Assembly (NCBI GenBank): GCA_035079385.1
Contig: JAVHKY010000003.1
Span: 21,157,501 to 21,221,500 of the forward strand
DNA: 64,000 nt
Source: Aspidiotus rigidus
Lineage: Eukaryota; Arthropoda; Insecta; Hemiptera; Diaspididae
Reading direction: 5' to 3'
Part shown: positions 34,621-49,100 of the stretch, piece after piece
How positions within the stretch are numbered: the stretch's first letter is position 1
Layout of the letters: each line of letters starts with the position of its first letter
Notes under the pieces: generated by a model
Told to the model about the DNA's origin: nothing
The model's database searches: none
What the model saw: only the letters and a program-made list of their open reading frames with translations
Program-made: the position numbers and the translations under genes

Positions 34621-37600
34621 CAGGGTGGGGCAGAAAGATGTTACCAGTTAAATGCGGGAGTTTGCGCTAAATCTGTCGCAGCGCGAAAACGCAAAACGTT
34701 AGACGTATAGCTTCAATGTACGAATTTTGTATCTTAATTTTATCTTTAATTTGAGCCGGACCCGAAGTTTCTACGACTTTTCTGAGCTGAGTTATGGACC
34801 AAAATGTGCCGAAAATTCACCAAATCGTCAGGGTTCCCAAAATAGGGCTTGAAAATTAATTAATTTACATTATTGCACTGACTTTCGAAAATTTTAATAA
34901 TTAAATTATTGTTTCTTAGGTGAATTTAGATGGGGAAACGAAAAAAATAGAACAAAACCCTAAGAAGCACCGAAATGGGTTAATGGGCCCAAAAAGGGTC
35001 AAAATTTCCCCAAGGTGGAAAATTGTTCAACTTTAGAATTGTAAATCGATTTTTAAGTGGAATTTCGCACTGAGTCCGAAAAAAATGTTTAAAAAATTCT
35101 TCGAAACGCCGAAACGGGTTAATGGGCCCAAAAAGGGTCAAAATTTCGCCAAATTGGAAAATTGTTGAAACTTTCAAATTTTAATTCGATTTTCAAGTGG
35201 AATTTTGCGCTGAGTTCGGAAAAAATGATCACAGAGTTCTTCGAAGTACCAAAAAGGGGTTTAATGGGCTCAAAAAGTGCCAAAGTTCTCCCAAATTGGA
35301 AAATCGTGCAAACTTTTAAATTTGAATTCGATTTTCAAGTGGAAATTTCGCGCTGAGTCCAAAAAAAAATGCTGAAATAATACTTTGGAGCACCAAAATG
35401 GGTTGAAGGGCTCGAAGAGAATCAAAATTCCTCCAAGATGAATAACTGCATAATCTTCAAATTTTGTTTTTAATTCTGAAGTAAATTTTTGCGCCGAGTC
35501 CAAAAAAAATACTGAAATGGCCCTAGATGATCTTCAAAATGAAAAATCAAAAATTCTCATTCTGCAGTAAATTGTTGGTACAGGGGATGGAAGGAATATC
35601 GACAAGTTCGTCTTCCGTTGAGTGTTTGCGGAGTGAGGGATCGACTAGCGTCGGGTGACGGATCCGAAAGGGGAAATTGCGGAATTTCTCCTCATTTGGG
35701 GATTGGCAGGACACGAAAACTTCGTCTTCCGTTGAAGGTTCGCGGTAAGAGATCGACTAAGGCTCTGCGTACGATCAAAGCGGGAAAAAGTGCGAAAACT
35801 AACGTTGTTTTCGGCAAAGAACGCAAAGTTGGTCTTCTGTTGCGTGCTTGCAATGAGACACCAGCTGACGCCCTACCAATGAGCGAAGCGGGCCAAACTG
35901 CAAAAACTCCTTGATTCAGGCAATGGGAGGGTACCGCGAATTCGGTCTTGCTCGTGATGAGCGATCAGCTACAGCTCACCGCGAGCTAATGAAGAAAGAC
36001 GAGCTTCACAGTATCAGTCCCTTCCTCGCCCGAAAGTACGAGAATTTTCTCGCATCCGCCCGTCTCTATCAAACACTCAAACACGGGGCCTCGATCGTTT
36101 TCTCACCGCGAGCTCATGACGAAAGACGAGCTTCACCGTATCATTCCCTTCCTCGCGCGAACCTACGAGAATTTTCTCGCATCCGCCTGTCTCTATCAAA
36201 CACGGGGCCTCCATCGTTCTCACACCGCGAGCTCATGAAGAAAGACCAGCCTCACAGCATGGTTTTTTCTTTCGCGCAAACGTACGAGAATTTTCACGCA
36301 TCCGCCTGTCTCTATCGAACACGGGCCTTCATCCTTCTCTCACCGCCAGCCCATGACGAAAGTCGAGCTTCACAGTATCGTTCCTTCCTCGCGCGAAAGT
36401 ACGAAAATTTTCTCGGATCCGGTGCCTTATCGAACGTAGGGCATTGATCGTTCTCTCACGGCAAGCTCAACGAACAACAGTCTCGGGATATCCTTCCTAG
36501 CACTGGTTGTGGAAACGAGAATTTTCTTGAATTCACCTGCCTAGATAAAACGGGGCTGTTACAGTTCTCTCCTGGCGAGGTCACACTGGAACGCGATCTT
36601 CGCGGTATGTTTTTCACCATTGCCTGAAATAACGAGAATTTTCACGTACTCACCCAATTAGATCAAACACAGGGCTCCAACTGGTCTCTCACCGCGAGCT
36701 CATGGCAGACAACAATCTTCCTAGTACCCTTCCCTACTTCGCGGGTCTCCACGGTAAATTTTTCGGATTTATCCACCTTTGTTGAACAGGGGGTCCTACC
36801 CGATCTCTCACCGCAAGCTCGTAACAGAAGACAATCTTAAGGAGATCATTCCCTTCAGCGGATGAAGCCCCGAGCAATTCCGGGCATTCGTCTGCCTCAA
36901 TCAAATACTGAACTGTAGCTGATATCTCATCACGAGCAAGACCAAATTCGCGGTATCATATCTGGCCTCCCATTGGCTGAATATAGGAGTTTTTGCACTG
37001 CTTCAAACATAAGTCGGACTTTCATCGCGGGCACGCAACAGAAGACCAACTTTGCGGTATCATATCTTTCTCTGCCTGAAACAACGAGAGTTTTCGCACT
37101 TTTTCTCACCCGCGACCAATCTTTTGTTCTCGCGAAGCTCGATTTCTATGAGAACCAAATGAAATTGAAAAGACTAAGCGATTTTCCAAGTTGGTAAAAT
37201 TGTAATCGTTTTTGGGCACCCGCACACATTTTGGTGCTTCGAAAAATTATTCAAGAGTTCTTTTTTTTTACAACTAAGCACACAATTTTACGCTGGAATC
37301 AAGAAAAACGTTGAAGATTAGGCAATTTTTTTCGTTTAGGAGAAATGTTGAACCTTTTTGGTCCCATTAACCCATTTTGCTGTTTCGCCAGATTTCTTAA
37401 CAATTTTATTCATATTCAGCGCTAAATTTTGTCTCAGAAACGAAAAAAACTTCGAAAATTAGTCAATTTATGCATTTTGGGGAAATGTTGACTCTTTTTG
37501 AGCCCATAAACCCGTTTTGGTGCTTCGCAGAATTTTTCAACAATTTTATTCAGATTCAGCGCCAAATTTTATCTCAGAATTGAGAAAATTTCAAAGATTA

Positions 37601-38036
37601 GGCGATTTCATCATTTTGGGGACATTTCGACCCTTTGTGGGCCTATAAACCCGTTTTGGTGCTTCGCAGAATTTTTTAACAATTTTATTCAGATTCAGCG
37701 CTAAATTTTATCTCAGGATCGAGAAAAATATCAAAGATTAGGCGATTTTATCATTTTGGGGAAATTTTGACCCTTTTTGGGCCCATAAACCTATTTCGGT
37801 GCTTCGCAGAATTTTTTAACAATCTTATTCAGATTCAGCGCTAAATTTTACTCTAGGATCGGGGAACACTCGGGAGATTACGCGATTTTTTCAATAGGAA
37901 AATTGTCTTTCGATAATTCACAACTTTGCGAACCCCTGCTGTGAAATTACGGCACATTTTGGTCCATAACTCGGCTCAGAAAAGTCGTAGAAACTTCGGT
38001 TGTGGCTCAAATTAAAGATAAAATTGAGATAGAAAA
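34621..38036. mobile_element. Foldback-like composite element 1
   Basis: The sequence at about 34730-34850 (TCTACGACTTTTCTGAGCTG, then AGTTATGGACCAAAATGTGC) is inverted at 37925-38030. Inside it lie inverted arms of about 140-bp tandem repeats (left 34965-35520, right 37200-37880) around a centre of different, about 120-bp repeats (36000-36650). Left-arm landmarks GGGTTAATGGGCCCAAAAAG recur near 34976, 35116, 35257 and 35400. Right-arm landmarks recur near 37361, 37501, 37641 and 37781. The left end begins CAGGGTGGGGCAGAAAGATG. No transposase is visible. The right end abuts a truncated LINE directly. Confidence 0.75.
35911..36660. repeat. 120-bp tandem repeats in composite element 1
   Basis: The landmark ACGAGAATTTTCTCGCATCC recurs with variation near 36040, 36167, 36286, 36402, 36525 and 36630, with AAACACGGGGCC and CTCACCGCGAGCTCATG in most units. 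An open frame across the repeats (178 residues) is repeat-derived, with no domain. Confidence 0.75.
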
Positions 38037-39093
38037 TTTGCATCCTAGCACAGGGTGCAACAGCAAAGTTTTATTACAACTATACCGCAGCCTGATCCGC
38101 TCACAGGTTGACTACGGGGCCCCGAATTATGGACTTGCAAAGAAACCAGCTCTCTCAACTTTGGACCCAATCCAAAACTCGAGTCTCCGCCTTGCGCTAG
38201 GTGCTTTTCGAACAAGCCCTAGCCTCAGCCTTTGCGCTGAAGCTAGCGAACCTCCTCTCGAATACCGCAGACAGATACTTACGACCTCTTTTCTGACCAA
38301 CATATCCTCGAACCCAAACACACCGACTTTCGACCATTTTTTCCTCCCCAAAAACATAGAAAATTTCTCTTCGGACACCACAAAACACATGAAACTCAAC
38401 CTGGAACGAAGTAACGAACAAAAATTCACCTTCTACCCTCTACTTCCTATCTTCAACTGCATCCCTCCATGGGCTCTACACACAGCTAATTTCCAAGACG
38501 AATTCACCAAATTTTCACCTTCCACTCCCAACACACAGCTCAAAAAAGAAATTGAAAATTTCTTAAAAAACCACCACTCACACATCCTTTGTTTTACAGA
38601 CGGTTCAAAACGTCCCAATAAAACTGGGATAGCCTTCTCAATCAATAATCTCTTCAACTTTCGAATACGAAACTCAGTCTCAGTATACACTGCAGATCTT
38701 TTCGCGATCCTCAAATGCCTAGGAAAAATATCCACTTCCACTCAAAACAAACATTATCTCATAATTACAGACTCGTTATCATCATTTTCAGCCATCCAAA
38801 ATATCTTCTCGCAAAACCCCATCATTCAAAGAATCCACACCATCATCAACATCATCCGTAACCCTGGTGTGGATTCCTTCACACATAGGACTAAAACAGA
38901 GCGATATAGTAGATAAAGCAGCCAAAGGCTCAACCAATTTCAACACCGTGACCCTGTCATGGGAAATTCCAAAACCACCACTGCCCCAAAATACTTAAAA
39001 AATGGTCTTACCTGTGGTCTAACCAACTTGAAAACAAACTCCTCCCTATCAAGGCTAACCCTCTCAAACCCACAACTTGCAGACCATCAGAGG
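38037..39093 (+). pseudogene. I-type LINE fragment, RT end plus RNase H
   Basis: The fragment is homologous to 1430-2500 of the first LINE. It begins HPSTGCNSKVLLQLYRSLIR and continues through LSLCAEASEPPLEYRRQILT (no stop here, unlike the 1655 TGA), HILCFTDGSKRPNKTGIAFS and IITDSLSSFSAIQNIF. A frameshift near 38868 is followed by WIPSHIGLKQSDIVDKAAK in another frame and then stops. It is truncated at both ends, 5' against composite element 1 and 3' near 39093. Confidence 0.82.
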
Positions 39094-39208
39094 TATGCCC
39101 GGCTCAAAGTACGTAAATAATGAGGATAAATTGCAGTACAGGCACGAAGAGGAATCATAACAAACATGAACATCATTGCATCAGTATTGGAGTTATGAAT
39201 TGAAGACC

Positions 39209-39278
39209 TTTCTGTCGAAAGGACGTCCGTCCCATAAGAAATACATTGAGCGGACGCCTTTCTGACAGAAAGGTCCTC
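39209..39278. repeat. Short inverted repeat (hairpin)
   Basis: AAGACCTTTCTGTCGAAAGG and its near-inverse CCTTTCTGACAGAAAGGTCC form arms of about 27 bp around a short AT-rich loop. Confidence 0.65.
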
Positions 39279-39279
39279 A

Positions 39280-41765
<2,486 letters not shown>

Positions 41766-42334
41766 ACTGCGCTATATTCGCAATTGTCCCAGAATCAAAG
41801 TTTTTTCGATGTTCTACAACGCTGAAGGTCCTATACTTCGCCCTTGTCAGACCACATTTGGACTTTGCTAATGTTATTTGGCATCCAACAACTGCTTGGC
41901 AGAGTGGAATGTTGGAACGGGTGCAAAAGCGGTTTCTAAAATTTTTATACTATAAAGACTTTCATTACTTCGACATAACAATACCCTATACCGAGTTGCT
42001 CCTGGGTTACGAAACAACCACAATGCAAGTTCGACGAGACCTCAATCTGGTAATGATGCTCCGCGACCTACTCTGTACGCGATTGGATTCACCTTCTCTT
42101 CTGGAAAAGATAAACTTTTACGCCCCTCCTAGAAGATATCGTAGGCAAACCCTCTTTCAGATCTCGCGATGCCGCACGCTACATTGCCAACTTTCTCCCT
42201 TAAATCATGCCATGACTCTTTGTAACACAATAACAAACATAGATCCAACTATAGATATTTTTTTCGACAGTAAAACACACCTTACAGGGAAAATAATATG
42301 GGCGTTTACAGAATTATACAACAAAAGCGGCTAG
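41766..42334 (+). pseudogene. Non-LTR retrotransposon RT C-terminal fragment
   Basis: The frame contains LKVLYFALVRPHLDFANVIW, LERVQKRFLKFLYYKDFHYF and LRDLLCTRLDSPSLLEKINF, the thumb and C-terminal signature of Jockey/CR1-group LINE polymerases. It stops at 42332-42334. The catalytic part is missing, so this is a 5'-truncated insertion. An (ATT)n microsatellite and a GCTGTTGGACGGCACTTTAA tail follow. No RNase H is present, unlike the I-type LINEs in this window. Confidence 0.8.
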
Positions 42335-42441
42335 GTAGTATTCATATCTGAACAATTAAAGAAGAGAGAAGAAAGGGTTCATGAAGGGTTAGTACACGGG
42401 TTGGTGGGGGTACAGCAAGGCAGGATTATTGTTGCATCCAA

Positions 42442-42478
<37 letters not shown>

Positions 42479-42479
42479 G

Positions 42480-42515
<36 letters not shown>

Positions 42516-42615
42516 TTTTTTATTTTTATTTTAATAGTGTCGTCCTATTATTGGCATCATGCTGTTGGACGGCACTTTAAATCCATACTTAAAATAAAAA
42601 AAATAAAATAAATAG
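42335..42615 (+). repeat. LINE 3' region with (ATT)n microsatellite
   Basis: About 70 bp of TTATTATTATT runs from 42444 to 42515, with one GATT interruption. TTGGACGGCACTTTAAATCC and an A-rich end (AAAATAAAAAAAATAAAATA) follow. The end resembles 16081-16140. Confidence 0.8.
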
Positions 42616-42869
42616 AATATGCGGCTTTTTCGGCGCAACAGCTCTAGTCATTCTCATGTGGATACGTCACTACCAAAGAGGACGCATGCTCCATAACCAT
42701 AACAGTATGAAACCTAACCTAACCTTGTCCACTGCCATGAGCTGTCGTTGTCTCAAATTGTTCTGGACAGGTGCGTCGTTCGTATAAAAGAGCCACAACC
42801 TCACGTGTCCATGATTGTATACAAATTTTTTTGGAAGAGATATACAAATTTCTTCCGTGTGTGTTATAA

Positions 42870-43265
42870 TAAACTAGCCGCTTGCGGCGCGCCTGGCGGC
42901 TAGGCCTGCGGCGCCAGGCAGGCTCGCGCTTCGCGCTCGCTGTTTCATGATTACGGGCTCGCGCTTTGCGCTCGCTGGTTTGTTTATTAGTAGAGCCCGG
43001 ATTTTTCGGTAAAATACCGAAAACGTAGATTATAAATACCGAAAGCATCATTTTTACCGAAAACTGGCCATCAATTCGTCTAAAATATACCAATATTTAC
43101 GCAAAATCATGTAAAAATTGGTCATTATTTTCTAAATACCGAATAATACCGAAAATCAAAGTTTTAGTAGGTACCGAAAATTAAATTATAAATACCAAAA
43201 AATCCGGGCTCTATTTATTAGTTTTGTCGTGACAGACTCGCGCTTCGCGCTCGCGAAGAGCACGC
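42870..43265. repeat. CTCGCGCTTCGCGCTCGC repeats
   Basis: GC-rich CTCGCGCTTCGCGCTCGC motifs occur near 42930-42947, 42958-42975 (CTCGCGCTTTGCGCTCGC) and 43237-43254. The last copy lies beyond the MITE inserted at 42991. It contrasts with the AT-rich surroundings. Confidence 0.7.
42991..43213. mobile_element. hAT-like MITE with 8-bp target duplication
   Basis: The element is 223 bp with terminal inverted repeats TAGAGCCCGGATTTTTCGGT at the left and the matching inverse at the right (one mismatch over 21 bp). TTTATTAG at 42983-42990 is repeated exactly at 43214-43221. The interior has multiple TACCGAAA motifs. An 8-bp duplication is the hallmark of hAT transposases, which must act from elsewhere. 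Confidence 0.88.
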
Positions 43266-43559
43266 CGCCGACGGACTATCATTTGCTGAAAGATACCTAC
43301 TACCTACGCGACAGAGCAGATTTTTATATTTCATGAGAGCTCATAACGTTTGAACTTTCAATAGTCAAATATGTATTCCCACTTGCCATCTAGTTCACTG
43401 TTCCCACCAGTAAACACACACACACATACGCAAATCCAAACTCAACCAACAAACAGCCCGCTGGCATGGGTAAAGGCTAATTTTGTCCTAGCTCTGTCAA
43501 GACCAAGGTGTGGGTTTCTGACCATCATAGTCTTATATTTTTCAGAATTTCTTCAATAT

Positions 43560-44215
43560 GAGTCATATGGGATTTGGTATTGAGAATTCAAGGGAGCCTA
43601 GACCTAGATAAAGTAGTATAAAGATGGCCTAGACCTATTATAAGCCTAGTATAATATAGTTTGAGAGTCAACATTTTTCTCGAATCTCAAACTATGTATG
43701 ATAGGTGTGGGACTTGAAAAAATTCCTATCACATACAGCTCGAGAGTCGAAATTTTTCTAAGTCCCTCTCCTATCATATATATGGCTCAATAGTCGAAAT
43801 TTTTTCGAATCCCCTTCCTATCATATATGACTCGATAGTCGAAATTTTTTCAAAGTCTCCCTCCTATCATATATAGCTCGAGAGTCGAAATTTTTCCAAG
43901 TCCCTCTCCTATCATATATAGCTCGATAGTCAAAACTTTGCCAAGTTTTTTGTTGGACGGCGGAAGGCAAATTTCTCAAAAAGCCACTCATAGAACAGGA
44001 TCCCTGTTAAAATTTTGACTCTTGAGCTATATATGATAAAAGGGAGACTTGAAAAAATTCCTATCATATATGGCTCGAGAGTCAAAAGTTTTCTAAGTCC
44101 CTCTCGTATCATATATGGCTCGATAGTCCAAATTTTTCCAAGTTTTTTGTTGGACAGCGGACGGCAAGATTCTCAAAAAGCCCCCTATAGAACAGGTTGC
44201 CTGTTAAAACATCAC
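43560..44215. mobile_element. 45-bp-minisatellite element copies
   Basis: One copy runs from TGAGTCATATGGGATTTGGT (43559-43578) through AGCCTAGACCTAGATAAAGT, about five 45-bp units in minus orientation and a TTGGACGGCGGAAGGC block, to an ATAGAACAGGATCCCTG end near 43990-44006. After it come 45-bp units in plus then minus orientation. A second GGACAGCGGACGGCAAGATT block follows, ending ATAGAACAGGTTGCCTG near 44187-44203. It has the same plan as 2649-3361 in the opposite orientation. Confidence 0.78.
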
Positions 44216-45560
44216 TAAATATCACGACAGCCACATCTAACCACTTTCTCTGATAATAAAATCCTACTGGAACTGGATATTTCGATTGATATTGATAAGT
44301 AAATTAATTAAGCGTAGATATCATTTCAAACAATCAAAGATCACGTTCTGTATTCATAATTCGAATCACGATTCTACATATTGTATTTACGCAATTGATC
44401 AAAAACTCATCGCAATTGATCAAAAACACATCAAACTACTCCTACTATTCAGATGATATTTTTCTATTTACTTTCGGGATTTGTAGATTAAATCTCATTG
44501 CGCTTCTCTTTTGATTTAGAGCATTCGAGTCCCTGAGAACCAAAACGTAAGAACCTACAAAATGATTTGAAATTTCATAATTCACAAAAAGCAGAAGCTA
44601 CATGCGATCAAGTATCATCAGTACTGTCGATTAAAATACCTACCTCTTACGACATTATCGAACATTTTCTAATGTTGTTCCGCGATTTGTGAAATAAATC
44701 TCACAGGCTAGTTTTTCCTTCGATTTCGAGAATTCATCAAAGTACTTGCGGACTAAAACATAGGTACCTACAAAATAGTCCAACAATGAGGAAAATTCAT
44801 CTAGGTACCAGTATCGGATACTTGGATTGATAAATAAGTAAGAGCAGTATCACTTTATGTGATCGAGAATCACGTTCTGTATTCATAATTCGAATCACGA
44901 TTCTATTTCTACAATCGATCAAGAACACATCAACCTACCGTACTTACTATTTTCAACCTCTTTCTCCTGTTAATGAGTAATAGTTCACTTGCGCTTATTG
45001 ATCTTTTCAGCCAATAGACTTCATCCACAACAGAAAACACAAAACCTGGCTGTTCATTTCGTATTGGTTTTCTTAGGAAATTAGAATTTCAACCTCTCGC
45101 TGATCCTATTTCGTTCCAAATTTCATATAATACCAGTATACGAAAAACCGAAGCTAGATGCGATCACAAATCAATGATACCCATTTATGTCTTCCAACAC
45201 TATCCTATCGAACAATTTTTAGTTTTGTTTCGTTATTCTGGCTGAAAAATGAATATCAATTGTTTCTCAGTTGTTCAGTTCAGTCGTCTTCCAATTTCAA
45301 AGTTTCGAACACAAAATAGCAGAATGATAATAATGACAATCATAATATGAATTTTGATAATAATAAAAATTTTCTGAAAATATTCAACGTATCGATGTTT
45401 TGCTGAATGATAGCCGATAGCACCCTAGCTGTCGACACGCAGGACCGAGTGAGCGCACCCCGGTGGCCACCGACAGACACCACGTTCGACGGTTTGTAAA
45501 CAAACTGTGCTTTATTATAGAGGATACTCCTATAATTAACATAATGACTACAAATACCTA
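44216..45560. other. Kinase intron sequence
   Basis: I see no gene. ATCACGTTCTGTATTCATAATTCGAATCACGATTCTA occurs near 44340 and again near 44872, so a short block is duplicated within the stretch. Confidence 0.5.
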
Positions 45561-45737
45561 CATTGGGGGAAGTTTCAGCTCCCCCCCCCCTTCGGTACTT
45601 AGATCATTGAGAGAGAGAAATTTTTTAGCGGGGAACCCGCTATCCCTTTTGTTGTGGGGAACTTTCAGGAAATTTTCGTCCGCGAGCGCGAGCGAGGTTG
45701 ATGACATCACGGAGAGGGAAGAGGACTTGGAAAAATT
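45561..45737. repeat. Inverted copy of the 18.9/19.3-kb block
   Basis: TTAGCGGGGAACCCGCTATC near 45627-45646, then CCTTTTGTTGTGGGGAACTT, GAGGTTGATGACATCACGGA and GAGGACTTGGAAAAATTCCT, reproduce in inverse order the block at 18936-19087. It abuts a truncated Jockey-type LINE end. Confidence 0.78.
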
Positions 45738-46075
45738 CCTACCAAAACAAGGTGCTTAGAGCAATTACTGATGCTCCATGGTACATTTCAAATAAGCAGC
45801 TCCATGAAGACCTAGAGATGGACACCGTGGAGGAAACCTACCGCTGTTACGTAGACCAGTACATGAAGCGTCTTCATAACCATCCTAATACCGCAGCCAT
45901 TCAGCTGCTGGACACGTCAACGCACACTCGTAGATTGCGGCGTTCCCACATTTTTGATATTTAGAATTTTACTTACATCATAGAGCCTTTTGAAATTCTA
46001 TATTACTCGTCTTGAAAATGTGAAAATTTTGTGTAAATAGTGTATAGCTAGTCCTCAAATAAAATATCATTATAA
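45738..46075 (+). pseudogene. Jockey-type LINE C-terminus and 3' end
   Basis: The frame reads YQNKVLRAITDAPWYISNKQ, LHEDLEMDTVEETYRCYVDQ and MKRLHNHPNTAAIQLL, ending RRLRRSHIFDI at a stop (45962-45964). This is the characteristic C-terminal end of Jockey-clade ORF2 (NK.LHEDL, RL..HPN, RRLKR). A short UTR and an A-run near 46073-46084 follow. It is heavily 5' truncated. Confidence 0.82.
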
Positions 46076-46189
46076 AAAAAAAAACCTCCGAGCTATATAT
46101 GGTAGGAGGAGGACTTGGAAAACCTTCAGGCTCTAGGGGACTCGGGACACTGCAATGGCATCTAATTTTTTTCATTCCTGGCTCAAGCC

Positions 46190-49100
46190 GGGTAAGAGGG
46201 GAAAACGGTATTGGTCGCAAAATGTCTCAAATGTATGTTAAAATGTCTCCTTTTTGAGAAAACTCGAAATCCAACAAATTGGACCCATCCGCTCACACAT
46301 ATGGCAGAGCCATTTTTAGGTTTAAAATCCAAATTGCTGTATCGCAGTGCGATAAAACTTGAAGACATTTCCGAAGATGCGGACGTGTAACCATGATATT
46401 TTTTTCAAAAAAAAAAAAAAAAACATTATCCCTAATTCCTAGCAATAACAAAACTTCAAACTCAATGAACAAAAAAAATCTTGGGGGTTGTACCTGGGGA
46501 TATTCATTCATTTAATGTGCCATACCTTCCAGTACAACATACATTAGTACCATAGCCCTCGGTAAGGTGGAACATTCTCAAAAAAATAAATATTTGATGA
46601 ATTTCTGCGATTTTTTCATCAATAGCGGGGTAAGCTATCATTGCTACCGCAATAGACCGCTTGAAATCGATAGTCAATGTTCGAGCTTAAAAATACGCAC
46701 TCCACCATGAGATAAAACAAAAATATAGCTGTACTGGACAAAAATCTATTTTTAGTATTTCGTTTGTCAATGGAGGCAATTCTTTTGTAAATACGTACGC
46801 CGAGTTTTTTTCAACTCTCCAGTCGCTCCACTGGAGAACCGTGATTTCTGTTATTTCGTTTATTGGTTAGGTCAATTTTTATGTAAAAACGTCCACCGAG
46901 TTTGAAAAAAATAGTAAAAAAATCCTCCAGTCACTGGAACGCTATGGAAATATCGATGACACATATCCACTCCTAACATTCACTTTCTTTACTTTGAAAT
47001 GTTCATTTATCTTTTTCCTCAAATCGCAACGGTAAAATCTGTGTTACTGGGAGCCGTGCACTTGCATAAAGTGGAGGAATTCCCTCCCGACATGAGGGGA
47101 AAATAGGTAAAAATTTGCTATTTATGAGTGAGGCAATAAAAGGACGGGATTGTCTTCTGTCCTGAGCTCACGGCGAGAGAACGGCGATCGCCACGCCTCT
47201 CATTAAAGCAGGAAAATACTAGAAAATTCTCATTGCGTTATACGGATGGAAGGAAATAATGCCAAAAAGATATTCTCTGTTGGGAGCTCGCGATGCGAGA
47301 ACGGCGATCGCCCCGTGTTTGATTGAAGCGGGAGAACACGAGAAAATTCTCGTTGTCTCACACGAATGGAAGGAAAAATGACAAAAAGATTTTTTTCTGT
47401 GGTGAGCTCGCGATGAGAAAACGGTCATCATCTGGCATTTGATCGAAGCGGAGGACTCCGCGAAAATTACCATGTTCTTCCGATGGAAAGAATGATACCG
47501 CGAGGTTTTTCTCTGTTGTATGCATTGAGAAAACGACGGTAACACCATACTCGGCTGAAATAGAGGAATGGGCAAAAATTCTCATTGTTTCAGGTAATGG
47601 AAGCAAATGATACCGTGGAGCAATTTTTCAGTGGAGAGCTTGCGGTGACAGAACTTTTGCTTTTCCAGGAGATGAAGGAAATACAATCCTTATTTTTCAA
47701 TTTCCCCATCCGAATAAAATATAAATACCTATGTGGAATTATTTGCAGAGTACGAAATAGATAATTTAAAAGTCCTCGAGCACAAAGTAGCCCTGGAGGC
47801 CGTGGAATCGAGGGAACACCCATATCATTGTTTTGAATTGGAAGGAAGCCTTTGAAAGATGGTTTTCTCTGTAAAATCACTCGTGAAATTCGAAGTACAA
47901 AGTGAAGTTAGATAAATTCCCGCTCTGGAAAAAATGGAACCTCAGAATTTTTACCTTCTCAAACCGGAGAAGGAAGTCGACTGATAATTTGTACACTCCT
48001 TTCTATGAATGATATGGACCTATTCGCTCACAAAATCATTTGTAGAGCTTGAAAAATACTCGTGAAAATATAAAATTCTCTGAGCTCTACTACGCGTACA
48101 TGTTTTCATAGAGATTGATCGAATCGATGAATGAAATAACAGAAATCATCCGTGGTTCTCGAGGTTGTAATAGTGAATTTTCTCGATTTTCCTCCGTTTC
48201 CAGAACATTTCAGCGACTGGAGAATTTTTTCAAACTCGGCGGACTTGTTTACATAAGAAGTGACCTAATCGATAAACAAAATAATTAAAATCACAGTTCT
48301 CCCGGTTAGAAAAGTGGATTTTCCCTATTTTCTACTGTTTCCAGACCGTCCTAATGGCTGGAGAATTTTTTCAAACTCTGCGGACTTGTTTACATAGAAG
48401 TGACCGCAACCTCGTATGCAGTTGGGTACGGCGGCAAATTTTTGAGGCGGCAATTTTTCAAAAAAAAAAAAATCAGTGGGGAAGGGGTGTAAATTTTTGG
48501 TCTTGCAATAGCATTTTTAAGAGCGGTAAATTTTTATAGTGCGTATAAGCGGCAAAGTTCTAAATCCGGGGTTGTGTGACCTGATCGATACCTAGTCAAA
48601 ATAACAGAAATCACAGTTCTCTAGGTTGAAAAAGTGGATTTTCTCGATTTTCTACCATTTCCAGAACGTTCAAGCGACTAGAGAAACTCGGCGTGCGTAT
48701 TTACATAAGAATTGACCTAATCGATGAACGAAATAACAGAAATCATGTTTCTCCAGGTTGTAATAGTGGATTTGATCGAATTTTCTCTGTTTGCAGATCA
48801 TTCTAGCGACTGGAGAATTTATTGACGATTTATTGCGAACTTGCGGCGGACGTGTTCACATAAGAATTGTCTCCATTGAAAAACAAAACACTGAAAATAG
48901 ATTTTTGTCCAGCTAAATTTTTGTTTCATCCCACAGAGGAGTGCGTATTTTCCAGCGCGAACATTGACTGTAGATTTCACACGGACCATTGCGGTGGCAG
49001 TGATAGCTTACCCCGCTATTGATGAAAAAATCGCAGAAATTCACCAAATATTGATTTTTTTGGGAATGTTCCACCTTACCGAGGGCTATGGTACTAATGT

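Noticed and set aside
35911..36447. 178-residue open frame
   Set aside because: It spans 120-bp tandem repeats of composite element 1. The encoded repeats have no domain, and the frame is not kept in the related element.
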